A stretch of 64,000 bases of DNA, from NCBI RefSeq assembly GCF_004307455.1, contig NZ_SEWX01000002.1, positions 124,001 through 188,000 of the forward strand, in the 5' to 3' direction. Positions 17,953 through 27,155 of the stretch are shown one piece after another; position 1 is the first letter of the stretch, and each line of letters begins with the position of its first letter. Source of the stretch: Aquirufa nivalisilvae (GTDB lineage: Bacteria > Bacteroidota > Bacteroidia > Cytophagales > Spirosomataceae). A program made the position numbers and the translations under genes. The notes under the pieces were generated by a model, which saw only the letters and a list, made by a program, of their open reading frames with translations, ran no database searches and was not told the DNA's origin.

Positions 17953-18332
17953 AATTCATTTTTCCAGATAGGTACTTCTTCTTTCAAGCGATCAATCAAC
18001 CATTGGCAAGCTTTAAATGCTTCTGCACGATGTACGCAAGTAACTCCAATTAGTACGGCGATATCTCCAATTTGTAAAGGGCCTGTTCGGTGAGCCATGA
18101 CCACTTTTTGAATGGGCCATGTTGCTCCAGCTTGATCTATTAACAGGTTTATTTGTTTCACAGCCATAGGAGGATAAGCTTCCATGTCGAGTGATTTCAC
18201 TTCTTTGTTTTGATTTTTATTTCGAATGGTGCCGATAAACAAGCAAATTCCGCCTGCAACATCGTCTTGCAGAAATGGGTAAAAATCATCCAATTGGATG
18301 GCTTGTTCCAATAAAGCCACTTTTCTTTCCAT
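17913..18332 (-). CDS. moaE: Molybdopterin synthase catalytic subunit
   Basis: The 139-residue protein matches MoaE, the large subunit that transfers two sulfurs from MoaD thiocarboxylate to precursor Z to form molybdopterin. Motifs seen are GGICLFIGTIRNKNQ, LDMEAYPPMA, VVMAHRTGPLQIGD, CVHRAEAFKAC and the catalytic-lysine region EEVPIWKNEFYEDGS. It is encoded one base downstream of folA on the same strand, so the two are probably translated from one message. No other moa, mob or moe gene occurs in the window. The 3' end overlaps the convergent LuxE-like gene by 40 bases. Confidence 0.95.
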   Translation of the reverse strand: MERKVALLEQAIQLDDFYPFLQDDVAGGICLFIGTIRNKNQNKEVKSLDMEAYPPMAVKQINLLIDQAGATWPIQKVVMAHRTGPLQIGDIAVLIGVTCVHRAEAFKACQWLIDRLKEEVPIWKNEFYEDGSSWLVPHP

Positions 18333-18333
18333 G

Positions 18334-18825
18334 TTATCGAATTCTTTGGTAAGTTAAAAAACTATATTGGTACGGGTTCTTTTCATCGGTAATACCTCTT
18401 TCTGTTTGAATAATTTCCCATTCTTGACTAGGCATTTCTGGGAAGAAAGCATCTCCATCAAAATAGTCGTGCAATCGTGTGAGGATAACTTGGTCGGCTA
18501 TTTCCAAAGCTTGTTTATATATCTCGGCTCCACCAATGATGAAGATATCATCTCTGGATAGACTTTTAGCTTTCAAAATAGCTTCTTCCAAAGAGTGACA
18601 AAGAATTATCCCATCAGCAAGGATCTGGTTTTGTCGACTGACCACCAAGTTATTTCGATTAGGTAAAGCTTTGCCAATGGAATCAAAGGTTTTTCTCCCC
18701 ATGATAATGGAATGTCCTGTGGTCAAATTTTTGAAATGTTTCAGGTCAGCTGGTAGGTGCCAAATGAGTTGATTGTTTTTGCCAATGACGTTTTTTTCGT
18801 CACAAGCCACGATTATCTTGATCAC
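18334..18825 (-). CDS. folA: Dihydrofolate reductase
   Basis: DHFR reduces dihydrofolate to tetrahydrofolate with NADPH. Motifs present are IIVACDEKNVIGKNNQLIWHLPADL split over the substrate site (acidic residue in PADLKHF), GRKTFDSIGKALPNR for NADPH binding and IIGGAEIYKQAL. The frame is open further upstream to an ATG at 18927, but the conserved fold starts at the GTG at 18825 (164 residues, normal length). A -7 promoter box at 18843-18850 would start transcription between the two, which favours the GTG. The gene is divergent from carB and is followed by moaE after one base. Confidence 0.93.
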   Translation of the reverse strand: MIKIIVACDEKNVIGKNNQLIWHLPADLKHFKNLTTGHSIIMGRKTFDSIGKALPNRNNLVVSRQNQILADGIILCHSLEEAILKAKSLSRDDIFIIGGAEIYKQALEIADQVILTRLHDYFDGDAFFPEMPSQEWEIIQTERGITDEKNPYQYSFLTYQRIR

Positions 18826-18842
18826 GGGATTTTTATTTTTAT

Positions 18843-18850
18843 CAAAATTA
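18843..18850 (-). promoter_or_regulatory. Bacteroidota -7 promoter box for folA-moaE
   Basis: Read on the minus strand, TAATTTTG matches TAnnTTTG and lies 17 bases before the GTG at 18825. It decides the start: transcripts from here exclude the upstream ATG at 18927. Confidence 0.45.
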
Positions 18851-18932
18851 CGGGAAATAATGGGACGAAAAGAAATCAAATTGTGGAAAAGGTGTTTGTG
18901 ATTAAAATTCCTGATTTTTATTTTCAATAACG

Positions 18933-18964
18933 TTTCCCAATTCGGGCTTCAACGACTAACTTTG
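18933..18964 (+). promoter_or_regulatory. Promoter for carB (TTTC-20-TAACTTTG)
   Basis: TAACTTTG at 18957-18964 matches the -7 consensus exactly and TTTC at 18933-18936, 20 bases upstream, is one base off the -33 TTTG. The predicted leader is about 60 bases. Confidence 0.5.
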
Positions 18965-19033
18965 TACAATTTTTGAGCCTAAGTGTAAAGGTCTGAAAAT
19001 TTGTTTTCTATTGATACAAAATAAATTAATACC

Positions 19034-21862
19034 GTGCCAAAAGATTTATCTATCCGTTCCGTTCTGATTATCGGTTCTGGTCCTATTGTAATTGGTCAAG
19101 CCTGTGAGTTTGATTATTCTGGTTCTCAAGCAGCTCGTTCATTGCGAGAAGAAGGAATCGAAGTGATTCTGATCAATTCCAACCCTGCCACCATCATGAC
19201 GGATCCTATGAATGCCGATCATGTCTATTTGAAGCCATTAGATAGAGCTTCTATCATTCATATTTTGGAAAGACACCAAGTGGATGCTGTGTTGCCAACG
19301 ATGGGTGGACAAACAGCCTTAAACTTGGCTATTGATTGTGAAGAAGCTGGAGTTTGGCAAAAATATGGTGTAAAGATTATTGGGGTTGATATCAAAGCCA
19401 TTGAGACAACAGAAGATCGCGAGAAATTCCGTTTGAAAATGTTGGAATTGGGTGTGGGGGTTTGTAAAGGAAGAACCGCTCGTTCTTTCCTAGAAGGAAA
19501 AGAAATTGCCCAAGAAACAGGTTTCCCGCTAGTAATTCGCCCTTCTTTCACATTGGGAGGTACAGGAGGAGGCTTCGTGAATGACCCTAAGGACTTTGAT
19601 GCAGCTTTGAATAAAGGTTTGCATGCATCGCCTACTCATGAGGTGTTAGTTGAACAGTCTATCATGGGCTGGAAAGAATATGAATTGGAGTTGTTACGTG
19701 ATAATTTAGGTAACGTTATCATCATTTGCTCCATTGAGAATTTTGACCCAATGGGTATACATACAGGAGATTCCATCACGGTGGCTCCCGCTATGACATT
19801 GCCAGATACAATTTACCAACGCATGCGTGATATGGCCATTATGATGATGAATGCCATCGGTAAATTTGCAGGAGGATGTAATGTGCAGTTTGCACTGAAT
19901 CCTGAAACAGACGACATTATTGCCATTGAAATCAATCCTCGTGTTTCTCGTTCATCTGCTTTGGCTTCCAAAGCAACGGGTTATCCAATTGCAAAAATCG
20001 CTGCCAAAATGGCGATTGGTTATAACTTAGATGAGTTAACCAATGCAATTACGGGAACTACTTCAGCGTATTTTGAACCAGCTTTAGACTATGTGATTGT
20101 GAAGGTTCCTCGTTGGAACTTTGATAAATTCAAAGGTGCAGATCGCTCTTTAGGCCTTCAAATGAAATCTGTTGGAGAGACTATGGGAATCGGTCGTAAT
20201 TTCCAAGAAGCTTTACAAAAGGCTTGTCAATCTTTGGAAATCAAGCGTAACGGTTTAGGTGCAGATGGAAAAGAATTGAGAGATCAAGATGCTATTATGC
20301 ATTCATTGGCTAATCCATCTTGGAACCGTTTGTTCCACGTTTATGATGCCTTTAAAATGGGTATATCTTTCAAAACGATTCAACAATTGACTAAAATCGA
20401 CAAATGGTTCTTATACCAAATTGAAGATTTAGTTCGGGTTGAAAAGGAAATTGAGCGATATACTTTAGCTACTATTCCAACCGATTTATTAGAAGAAGCG
20501 AAACATAAAGGTTTTGCTGATCGCCAGATTGCCCATGCCATGCGATGCCTGGAGTCAGAGGTGTACGATAAGCGTAATAGTTTAGGAATCAAGCGTTTGT
20601 ATAAGTGTGTAGATACTTGTGCAGCGGAATTTGAAGCAAAAACACCTTATTACTACTCAACTTTTGGACAGAGTACTGCTTCCATGGACAATGAGTCTAA
20701 ATCATCTGACCGTAAAAAAGTAGTTGTCTTAGGTTCGGGGCCTAACCGTATTGGTCAAGGTATTGAATTTGATTATTCTTGTGTACATGGTGTCTTAGCG
20801 GCTAAGGAAGCAGGTTATGAAACCATCATGATTAATTCAAATCCTGAAACAGTCTCTACGGATTTTGATATTGCAGATAAGCTATACTTTGAGCCTGTTT
20901 TCTGGGAGCATGTATACGATATCATTCAACATGAAAAACCAGAAGGTGTCATCGTGCAATTGGGTGGTCAAACAGCTTTGAAATTAGCAGAGAAATTATC
21001 TAAATATGGTATTAAAATCTTAGGTACTTCATTTGAAGCCTTGGATTTGGCAGAAGACCGCGGAGCATTCTCAAGCCTTTTGAAAGACTTGGATATTCCT
21101 TATCCTAAATTTGGAGTTTGCGAAGATGCCGACAATGCCGTGCTTTTAGGTCGTGAATTAGGGTATCCCTTATTAGTTCGTCCAAGTTATGTATTGGGTG
21201 GTCAATCGATGAAGATTGTAATCAATGAGCAAGAGTTGGAGCAACATGTGGTGGATATTTTACGGGATATTCCTGGAAATAAAATTCTACTTGATCACTT
21301 CCTTGAAAATGCAATAGAGGCGGAGGCTGATGCCATTTGTGATGGAGAAGATGTGTATATTATTGGAGTAATGGAGCATATTGAGCCTGCTGGAATCCAC
21401 TCAGGAGATTCACACTCGGTATTACCTCCATTTGATTTATCTGAAAACGTGATCAAGCAAATCGAGGATCATACGAAGAAAATCGCAGTCGCATTGAAAA
21501 CAAAAGGTTTGTTGAATATTCAATTCGCAGTTAAAAATGAAGTGGTGTACATCATTGAAGCTAATCCTAGAGCTTCTAGAACGGTGCCATTCATCTGTAA
21601 AGCATATCAAGAACCTTATGTTAATTATGCTACTAAAGTGATGCTAGGAGATAAAAAGGTAAAAGATTTTAACTTCCAGCCCGTTAAGAAAGGATACGCG
21701 ATAAAGATTCCTGTATTTTCTTTCAACAAATTTCCGAATGTCAACATGGAATTAGGTCCCGAGATGAAATCCACCGGAGAAGCCATTTATTTCATTGATG
21801 ATTTAAAAGATGAGTTTTTTAGAAAGGTGTATGGGGAACGAAATTTATATTTAAGTCGTTAA
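19034..21862 (+). CDS. carB: Carbamoyl-phosphate synthase large subunit lacking the C-terminal allosteric domain
   Basis: CarB makes carbamoyl phosphate from ammonia (delivered by CarA), bicarbonate and 2 ATP for pyrimidine and arginine synthesis. The two homologous ATP-grasp halves are evident: IGSGPIVIGQACEFDYSG at the start and LGSGPNRIGQGIEFDYSC at about residue 566, each followed by an INSNP motif and by the metal-binding EINPR or EANPR motif. The start is GTG. At 942 residues it is about 130 shorter than the E. coli protein and ends soon after GPEMKSTGEA, so the MGS-like domain that binds UMP and ornithine is missing. The end is a clean stop, not a frameshift. carA is not in the window. 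Confidence 0.96.
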   Translation: MPKDLSIRSVLIIGSGPIVIGQACEFDYSGSQAARSLREEGIEVILINSNPATIMTDPMNADHVYLKPLDRASIIHILERHQVDAVLPTMGGQTALNLAIDCEEAGVWQKYGVKIIGVDIKAIETTEDREKFRLKMLELGVGVCKGRTARSFLEGKEIAQETGFPLVIRPSFTLGGTGGGFVNDPKDFDAALNKGLHASPTHEVLVEQSIMGWKEYELELLRDNLGNVIIICSIENFDPMGIHTGDSITVAPAMTLPDTIYQRMRDMAIMMMNAIGKFAGGCNVQFALNPETDDIIAIEINPRVSRSSALASKATGYPIAKIAAKMAIGYNLDELTNAITGTTSAYFEPALDYVIVKVPRWNFDKFKGADRSLGLQMKSVGETMGIGRNFQEALQKACQSLEIKRNGLGADGKELRDQDAIMHSLANPSWNRLFHVYDAFKMGISFKTIQQLTKIDKWFLYQIEDLVRVEKEIERYTLATIPTDLLEEAKHKGFADRQIAHAMRCLESEVYDKRNSLGIKRLYKCVDTCAAEFEAKTPYYYSTFGQSTASMDNESKSSDRKKVVVLGSGPNRIGQGIEFDYSCVHGVLAAKEAGYETIMINSNPETVSTDFDIADKLYFEPVFWEHVYDIIQHEKPEGVIVQLGGQTALKLAEKLSKYGIKILGTSFEALDLAEDRGAFSSLLKDLDIPYPKFGVCEDADNAVLLGRELGYPLLVRPSYVLGGQSMKIVINEQELEQHVVDILRDIPGNKILLDHFLENAIEAEADAICDGEDVYIIGVMEHIEPAGIHSGDSHSVLPPFDLSENVIKQIEDHTKKIAVALKTKGLLNIQFAVKNEVVYIIEANPRASRTVPFICKAYQEPYVNYATKVMLGDKKVKDFNFQPVKKGYAIKIPVFSFNKFPNVNMELGPEMKSTGEAIYFIDDLKDEFFRKVYGERNLYLSR

Positions 21863-21880
21863 TAGACAAAAAATAAAAAT

Positions 21881-22129
21881 ATGTTAAAGATTCTCGGTCT
21901 TATTTTCTTGTTTATATACGTCATTAGGCCTTTGTTCAAATTGCTGTTTAAGAGTTATATTATTACTCAGGTACATAGACAGCAATCTGAACAGGCTTAT
22001 CGACAAAAAGAGACAAAAAGAGAAGGAAGTATAGATGTGGACTATGTCCCGCCTCAAGCTAAATCAAAGCCTCGGTCTACCAAAGTAGATGATGGCGATT
22101 ATGTGCCTTTTGAAGAGATTAAAGAATAA
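21881..22129 (+). CDS. DUF4834-like small membrane protein
   Basis: The 82-residue protein has one N-terminal hydrophobic segment (about residues 3-25) and a polar tail with two DYVP repeats: VDYVPPQ and GDYVPFEEIKE. This layout matches the small DUF4834 proteins of Bacteroidota, which have no known function. It starts 18 bases after carB and is probably read from the same transcript. Confidence 0.7.
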   Translation: MLKILGLIFLFIYVIRPLFKLLFKSYIITQVHRQQSEQAYRQKETKREGSIDVDYVPPQAKSKPRSTKVDDGDYVPFEEIKE

Positions 22130-22216
22130 TATTATTTAGTATTTTAAAACGATTTTGTGGTTTTTCGGTTTAATATAGCATACCTTTCTTAAACCAATTG
22201 TACTTTTTTTGCCTAA

Positions 22217-22537
22217 ATGAGGAATTTATTAACGTGGTGTTTTTTCTTGCTTGCCGTCTTGATGATCAACGACAGCTTGATTTTGAGCACGATTAAAAAT
22301 ACTCAAGAAGCATCAAAAGTTTGGGTAGATCAGTTCTCTGACATCAATTCAGAAGGTCAATCTTCTGATGAAGCGCAAGACATGGAAGAAGAAGGATTTG
22401 TATTTCTACTTCAGCCCGCATCCCATTTTCAGTTATTTCAAGTGAATCAACCTGAATTAGTCGTTCAGCTAAAGACTAATCCTTATCAGGATATCTCTTT
22501 GGACATGATTTGTCCTCCTCCTCAATTGTCGGTCTAA
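22217..22537 (+). CDS. Small exported protein of unknown function
   Basis: The 106-residue product has an N-terminal hydrophobic segment (residues 3-19) and an acidic linker (SDEAQDMEEEGF). The rest is short hydrophobic strands, VFLLQPASHFQLFQV and ELVVQLKT, and it ends with DMICPPPQLSV. I know no family. It is the first of two small secreted-looking genes in front of the RND efflux triad and in the same direction. A link to that pump is possible through position only. Confidence 0.55.
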   Translation: MRNLLTWCFFLLAVLMINDSLILSTIKNTQEASKVWVDQFSDINSEGQSSDEAQDMEEEGFVFLLQPASHFQLFQVNQPELVVQLKTNPYQDISLDMICPPPQLSV

Positions 22538-22630
22538 CCCCGAACAATTAGAAACAAAACAATACAAAAACATTTCTTGTATCAGGTGAGTGGGGCTTTT
22601 AGCTTTCACACATCTATTAATTTGAATTAT

Positions 22631-22897
22631 ATGAAATATTTCATGCTATTCTTATGTGTTTTCTGTGCACACATAGGGATTAGCCAAGTACCGGCTAATT
22701 ATAAAGCCCAGATAAATAAAAATATTAAATCCGAAGCTAAAGTTATTCAAGTGATCAATAAAGGGTATTCTAAACAAGTAAGTAAAGAGACTCCTAAGTA
22801 TCAAAAAAGAGAAACCTTAATTGAACAAAACGTAGAAGTTAGCCAAGGATTAGAACGAAGTTCTTATAAACAACAGGCAATTGCCCAACCTAAATAA
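22631..22897 (+). CDS. Small secreted protein of unknown function
   Basis: The 88-residue product begins with a signal peptide (FMLFLCVFCAHIGISQ) and continues as a lysine- and glutamine-rich chain without obvious fold. The frame is open from 22577, but the ATG at 22631 begins the signal sequence. It ends 6 bases before the RND adaptor gene, so it is almost certainly co-transcribed with it. No family is recognised. Confidence 0.55.
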   Translation: MKYFMLFLCVFCAHIGISQVPANYKAQINKNIKSEAKVIQVINKGYSKQVSKETPKYQKRETLIEQNVEVSQGLERSSYKQQAIAQPK

Positions 22898-22903
22898 AGT
22901 AAA

Positions 22904-24025
22904 ATGAATCGAGCGTCTAAGCTAGTGTTATGTATGGGAATTATCCTTTTGCAAGCATGCGGTACTAAAAATGAATCCAATAGTCAGGAAATATCCAGTC
23001 TAGAAGTCAGTGTACCTATCCAAATGGATACAACTATATCTCAGGAGTTTGTGGCAGATATACATGCCATCAACAACGTAGAAATACGAGCCCGAGTAAA
23101 AGGGTATTTGGATAAAATACATGTGGATGAAGGAAAGGCAGTTCGTAAAGGACAAGTTTTATTCACCATTAATAATTTGGAGTATTTGGCTGAGGTCATG
23201 CGAGCCAAATCGGTGTTAAACCAAACCATGGCTGATATTAAAGCGGAGGAATTGGAGTTAATTAATACCCGATTACTGGTAGATCGAAATGTCATTGCGA
23301 AAAACCAATTATCCATAGCATTAGCTAAAATAGAAGGATTAAAGGCGAAAAAAGAGGAAGCAGAAGCTCACGTAAAAGCGGCTCAATTACGCGTTGAATA
23401 TTCTTCTATTCGGGCGCCATTTGATGGGGTAGTGGATCGGCTCCCCTTCAAATCGGGTAGCTTAGTCGACGAAGGCACTTTATTAACCACCTTATCGGAT
23501 ACCAAAAACGTATTTGCCTATTTTAATGTTTCTGAAAAGGAATATTTGGCATTTGCAGAATTGGGAGAAGGTTTTAAAAACAATACCGCTGTCACGTTAT
23601 TATTGGCCAACGGTGATTTGTACCCACATTCTGGTAAGGTGGAAACAATTGAAGGTGAGTTTGATAAGAATACAGGTAATATTGCCTTTCGGGCAAGATT
23701 TGATAATCCAGAAAAACTGTTGAAACATGGATCATCTGGTCGCGTTCAAATGCCCAAAAAGGTGAATGGTTACTGGTTAATTCCACAAAAGGCGGTATTC
23801 GAAATTCAGGAAAAAAACTATGTTTTTGTCAAAGACAAGACGGGTATGTTGAAGATGAAAAGCCTAGTACCTGAGATTCGGATGCCGCACTTTTATTTAG
23901 TTAAAGGGTTCAATTCTGCCGATACCCTATTAGTTGAAGGTATTCAACTGGTGAAACAGGGACAAAAGATCAAAGGAGAGTATATTCCAATGCGTCGCAT
24001 TTTGGAAAAATCTAAAACACTTTAA
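22904..24025 (+). CDS. RND efflux periplasmic adaptor (membrane fusion) lipoprotein
   Basis: The 373-residue protein is an AcrA/MexA-type adaptor that bridges the inner-membrane pump and the outer-membrane channel. A lipobox LLQAC puts the lipidated Cys at about residue 19. The lipoyl half-motifs VEIRARVKGYLDKIHVDEG and VEYSSIRAPFDGVVDRL flank an alpha-helical hairpin, followed by the beta-barrel region (TTLSDTKNVFAYFNVSE) and the membrane-proximal domain. It starts the three-gene efflux set and is 9 bases upstream of the pump gene. Confidence 0.94.
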   Translation: MNRASKLVLCMGIILLQACGTKNESNSQEISSLEVSVPIQMDTTISQEFVADIHAINNVEIRARVKGYLDKIHVDEGKAVRKGQVLFTINNLEYLAEVMRAKSVLNQTMADIKAEELELINTRLLVDRNVIAKNQLSIALAKIEGLKAKKEEAEAHVKAAQLRVEYSSIRAPFDGVVDRLPFKSGSLVDEGTLLTTLSDTKNVFAYFNVSEKEYLAFAELGEGFKNNTAVTLLLANGDLYPHSGKVETIEGEFDKNTGNIAFRARFDNPEKLLKHGSSGRVQMPKKVNGYWLIPQKAVFEIQEKNYVFVKDKTGMLKMKSLVPEIRMPHFYLVKGFNSADTLLVEGIQLVKQGQKIKGEYIPMRRILEKSKTL

Positions 24026-24034
24026 GCTAGAACC

Positions 24035-27000
24035 ATGGTACAAAAATTTATAACCCGACCGGTTCTGGCAATTGTTGTTTCCCTCTTTATTGTGATTTTG
24101 GGAGTTATTTCTATGCAGCAACTGCCCATTACACAGTTTCCAGATATTGTTCCTCCGGCGGTGACAGTTACAACGAAATATACTGGAGCTAATGCAGAAG
24201 TATGTGCAAAAGCTGTGGTGACACCTTTGGAACGGGCCATCAACGGAGTGCCCGGCATGACCTACATGACATCTGTTTCTGGAAATGATGGAACTAGTAT
24301 CATTCAAGTTTATTTTGAAGTAGGCACTGATCCAGATGTAGCGGCGGTCAATGTACAAACCAGAGTTCAAACGGTTTTGGATGAATTGCCAGAAGAGGTA
24401 ATTAAGGCAGGTGTGGTGACAGAGAAGGAAGTGAATAGTATGTTGCTGTATGTGAACTTATTAAGTTCGGATTCAAGCATTGATGAAAAGTTTATTTACA
24501 ATTTTGCTGATATCAACGTATTGCCTGAATTGAAGCGTATCAATGGGGTGGGTTTTGCGGATATTATGGGTTCAAGAGAGTATGCCATGCGTGTGTGGTT
24601 ACACCCTGACCGCTTATTTGCGTACAAACTTTCAGCCGATGACGTAGTGGCGGCTCTAAGGAGTCAAAATGTGGAAGCCGCACCTGGTAAAATTGGCGAG
24701 AGTTCAGGTAAAAGAGCCCAAGCATTGCAATATGTGCTTCGATATACGGGGAAGTTTACCCAAGTGGCAGAGTATGAAAATCTCATCATCAAGTCCACGG
24801 AATCGGGTCAATTATTGCGATTAAAAGATGTAGCAGATATCGAGTTTGGATCATTAGATTATGATGTATTATCTAAGGAAAATGGGAAACCTTCAGCAGC
24901 CATATTACTAAAACAAAGACCAGGGTCTAATGCGGCAGAAGTGATTGCCACGGTGAAAAAACGTTTAGAAGAATTAAAAGTTAGCACCTTTCCTCCGGGT
25001 ATGGGTTATACCATTAGTTATGATGTTTCCCGCTTTTTAGATGCATCTATCCATGAGGTAATCAAGACATTATTGGAAGCTTTTTTATTGGTGGCTTTAG
25101 TGGTGTTCTTATTCTTACAGGATTGGAGAGCGACCTTGGTGCCTATTATCGCCGTTCCAGTTTCTTTGGTCGGAACTTTTAGTTTCATGCTCTTTTTTGG
25201 TTTTTCGATCAACTTATTAACCTTGTTCTCTTTGGTCTTGGCCATTGGTATTGTGGTCGATGATGCCATTGTGGTGGTGGAGGCAGTCCATGCTAAAATG
25301 GAAGAAAAGCATATGTCAGTACTAGCAGCTACCAAAGAAGCCATGTTTGAAATTTCAGGTGCAATCATGGCCATTACCTTAGTGATGGTTTCGGTTTTCG
25401 TACCAGTTGCTTTTTTATCTGGACCTGTGGGAGTATTCTTTAGGCAGTTTTCGGTAACTATGGCTATATCCATTGCCTTATCAGGATTAACGGCATTAAC
25501 GCTAACACCTGCACTTTGTGTCTTGTTATTGAAAAAGCCTCATTTGGATGATAAAAATATATTGGGTCGATTCTTTATTGCTTTCAACCATCGCTATGAC
25601 AAGATTGCCAATAAGTATCTTGGGGTAGTGCAGTTTATCATTCATCGTAGAACCATCATGTGGGGAACCTTAGGGATTTTCACGTTAGCTACCGTGTTTT
25701 TGGTTCGTCAAGTACCTACAGGATTTATTCCAACAGAAGATCAAGGAACGTTATATGTGAACGTAACAACTCCATCTGGGGCGACATTAGAAAGAACAGA
25801 AAAAGTGATGGATGATGTGTACCAACAAATTAAAAGTGTGTCGGCCATAGAATCCTTTTCTAGTTTGGCAGGCTTTAGTTTATTAACAGATGGAAGCGGG
25901 GCTTCTTTTGGAATGGGTATTGTGACCTTAAAACCATGGGATGTGCGCGATAAAAACCTCGATGAGGTGATTGAGGAAGTTCGTGAAAAAACAAAGGAAA
26001 TTAAAGATGCAAGCATTCAGCTTATTCCTCCTCCTGCTGTGCCTGGTTTTGGAAATGCCTCTGGATTTGAATTTCGAGTGCAGGATAGAACAGGTAGTGG
26101 AGATTTACAAAAATTATCTGCCGTAACATTGGAGTTTGCTAAAAAGCTGAATGAATCAGCAGCCATCCAAAATACTTTTTCCAGTTTTGACCCTACGTTT
26201 CCTCAGTATATGTTGGAAGTGGATCAATCAGCTGCTGCCCAAAAAGGAGTGAATGTGTTAACGGCCATGGATAATTTGCAAACCTTACTAGGTAGTTTTT
26301 ATGCAACGAACTTTATCCGATTTGGACAGATGTACAAAGTCATGGTGCAAGTGGACCCTAGTTATCGTATTCATCCAGATGATGTCATGAAGTTTTATGC
26401 CAAAAATAAAGATGGAGAAATGGTGCCCTATTCCTCATTCATGAAAATGAGGAGAGTGTATGGTCCAGAGCAACTGACACGATTTAATATGTTTACTTCC
26501 GCCATGGTGAATGGTGAACCAGCTCCAGGATTTAGTACAGGTGAGGCCTTGAAAGAGATACAAACTCAAGCGGCTAAAAACCTGCCGAGAGGTTATACCA
26601 TTGAATGGTCAGGCATGACAAGGGAGGAGTTTTTAGCGGGGAATCAAGCTATTTTCATTTTTATCGTTTGTTTGGTATTTGTGTACTTATTGCTCTCTGC
26701 TCAGTATGAATCATTTTTAATGCCATTCCCTGTGTTGATCTTTTTACCGATGGGGGCCTTTGGGGTATATTTATTCTTGCAGGTTTTTGGACTTCAAAAC
26801 AACATTTATGCACAAGTAGCCATGGTTATGTTGATTGGTTTGTTGGGCAAAAATGCCATTTTGATTGTCGAGTTTGCCTTAGCGCAAATGAAACAAGGTG
26901 CCAGCATTATGGATGCGGCTAAACAGGGAGCCTTTGCTCGATTGAGACCTATTTTGATGACATCTTTTGCCTTTGTGGCGGGATTGATTCCCTTGATGAT

Positions 27001-27154
27001 TTCAAGTGGAGCAGGTGCGATTGGTAATAGAACCATTGGTACAGCCTCTGCAGGTGGTATGATTATGGGAACGATAGGAGGATTAATTCTTATTCCTGGA
27101 TTGTTTGTTGTCTTTGCTAGTATATCTGCTAAATTTTCTAAACCCAAGGTTTAA
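24035..27154 (+). CDS. RND multidrug efflux pump, inner-membrane permease (HAE1/AcrB type)
   Basis: The 1039-residue protein has full AcrB-family length with 12 expected membrane segments and two large periplasmic loops. Starting motifs FITRPVLAIVVSLFIVILG and QLPITQFPDIVPP are typical of the HAE1 branch. The proton-relay aspartate pair is present in TM4 (GIVVDDAIVVVEAV), and the second half carries GLLGKNAILIVEFA and FARLRPILMTSFAF. HAE1 pumps export drugs, dyes, bile salts or similar hydrophobic compounds by proton antiport; the metal-transport (HME) signature is absent. It works with the adaptor upstream and the channel downstream. Confidence 0.96.
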   Translation: MVQKFITRPVLAIVVSLFIVILGVISMQQLPITQFPDIVPPAVTVTTKYTGANAEVCAKAVVTPLERAINGVPGMTYMTSVSGNDGTSIIQVYFEVGTDPDVAAVNVQTRVQTVLDELPEEVIKAGVVTEKEVNSMLLYVNLLSSDSSIDEKFIYNFADINVLPELKRINGVGFADIMGSREYAMRVWLHPDRLFAYKLSADDVVAALRSQNVEAAPGKIGESSGKRAQALQYVLRYTGKFTQVAEYENLIIKSTESGQLLRLKDVADIEFGSLDYDVLSKENGKPSAAILLKQRPGSNAAEVIATVKKRLEELKVSTFPPGMGYTISYDVSRFLDASIHEVIKTLLEAFLLVALVVFLFLQDWRATLVPIIAVPVSLVGTFSFMLFFGFSINLLTLFSLVLAIGIVVDDAIVVVEAVHAKMEEKHMSVLAATKEAMFEISGAIMAITLVMVSVFVPVAFLSGPVGVFFRQFSVTMAISIALSGLTALTLTPALCVLLLKKPHLDDKNILGRFFIAFNHRYDKIANKYLGVVQFIIHRRTIMWGTLGIFTLATVFLVRQVPTGFIPTEDQGTLYVNVTTPSGATLERTEKVMDDVYQQIKSVSAIESFSSLAGFSLLTDGSGASFGMGIVTLKPWDVRDKNLDEVIEEVREKTKEIKDASIQLIPPPAVPGFGNASGFEFRVQDRTGSGDLQKLSAVTLEFAKKLNESAAIQNTFSSFDPTFPQYMLEVDQSAAAQKGVNVLTAMDNLQTLLGSFYATNFIRFGQMYKVMVQVDPSYRIHPDDVMKFYAKNKDGEMVPYSSFMKMRRVYGPEQLTRFNMFTSAMVNGEPAPGFSTGEALKEIQTQAAKNLPRGYTIEWSGMTREEFLAGNQAIFIFIVCLVFVYLLLSAQYESFLMPFPVLIFLPMGAFGVYLFLQVFGLQNNIYAQVAMVMLIGLLGKNAILIVEFALAQMKQGASIMDAAKQGAFARLRPILMTSFAFVAGLIPLMISSGAGAIGNRTIGTASAGGMIMGTIGGLILIPGLFVVFASISAKFSKPKV

Positions 27155-27155
27155 T

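Noticed and set aside
18826-18927. N-terminal extension of dihydrofolate reductase
   Set aside because: It has no counterpart in the DHFR fold, and the promoter box lies inside it.
21863-22129. Frameshifted remainder of CarB after its stop codon
   Set aside because: The following frame encodes an unrelated DUF4834-like membrane protein; no MGS-like sequence is visible, so CarB is truly short rather than broken.
25018-25473. Long open frame on the minus strand inside the RND pump gene
   Set aside because: It is antisense to strongly conserved pump sequence and has a low-complexity Thr/Lys/Asn composition; it is a shadow of the coding frame.
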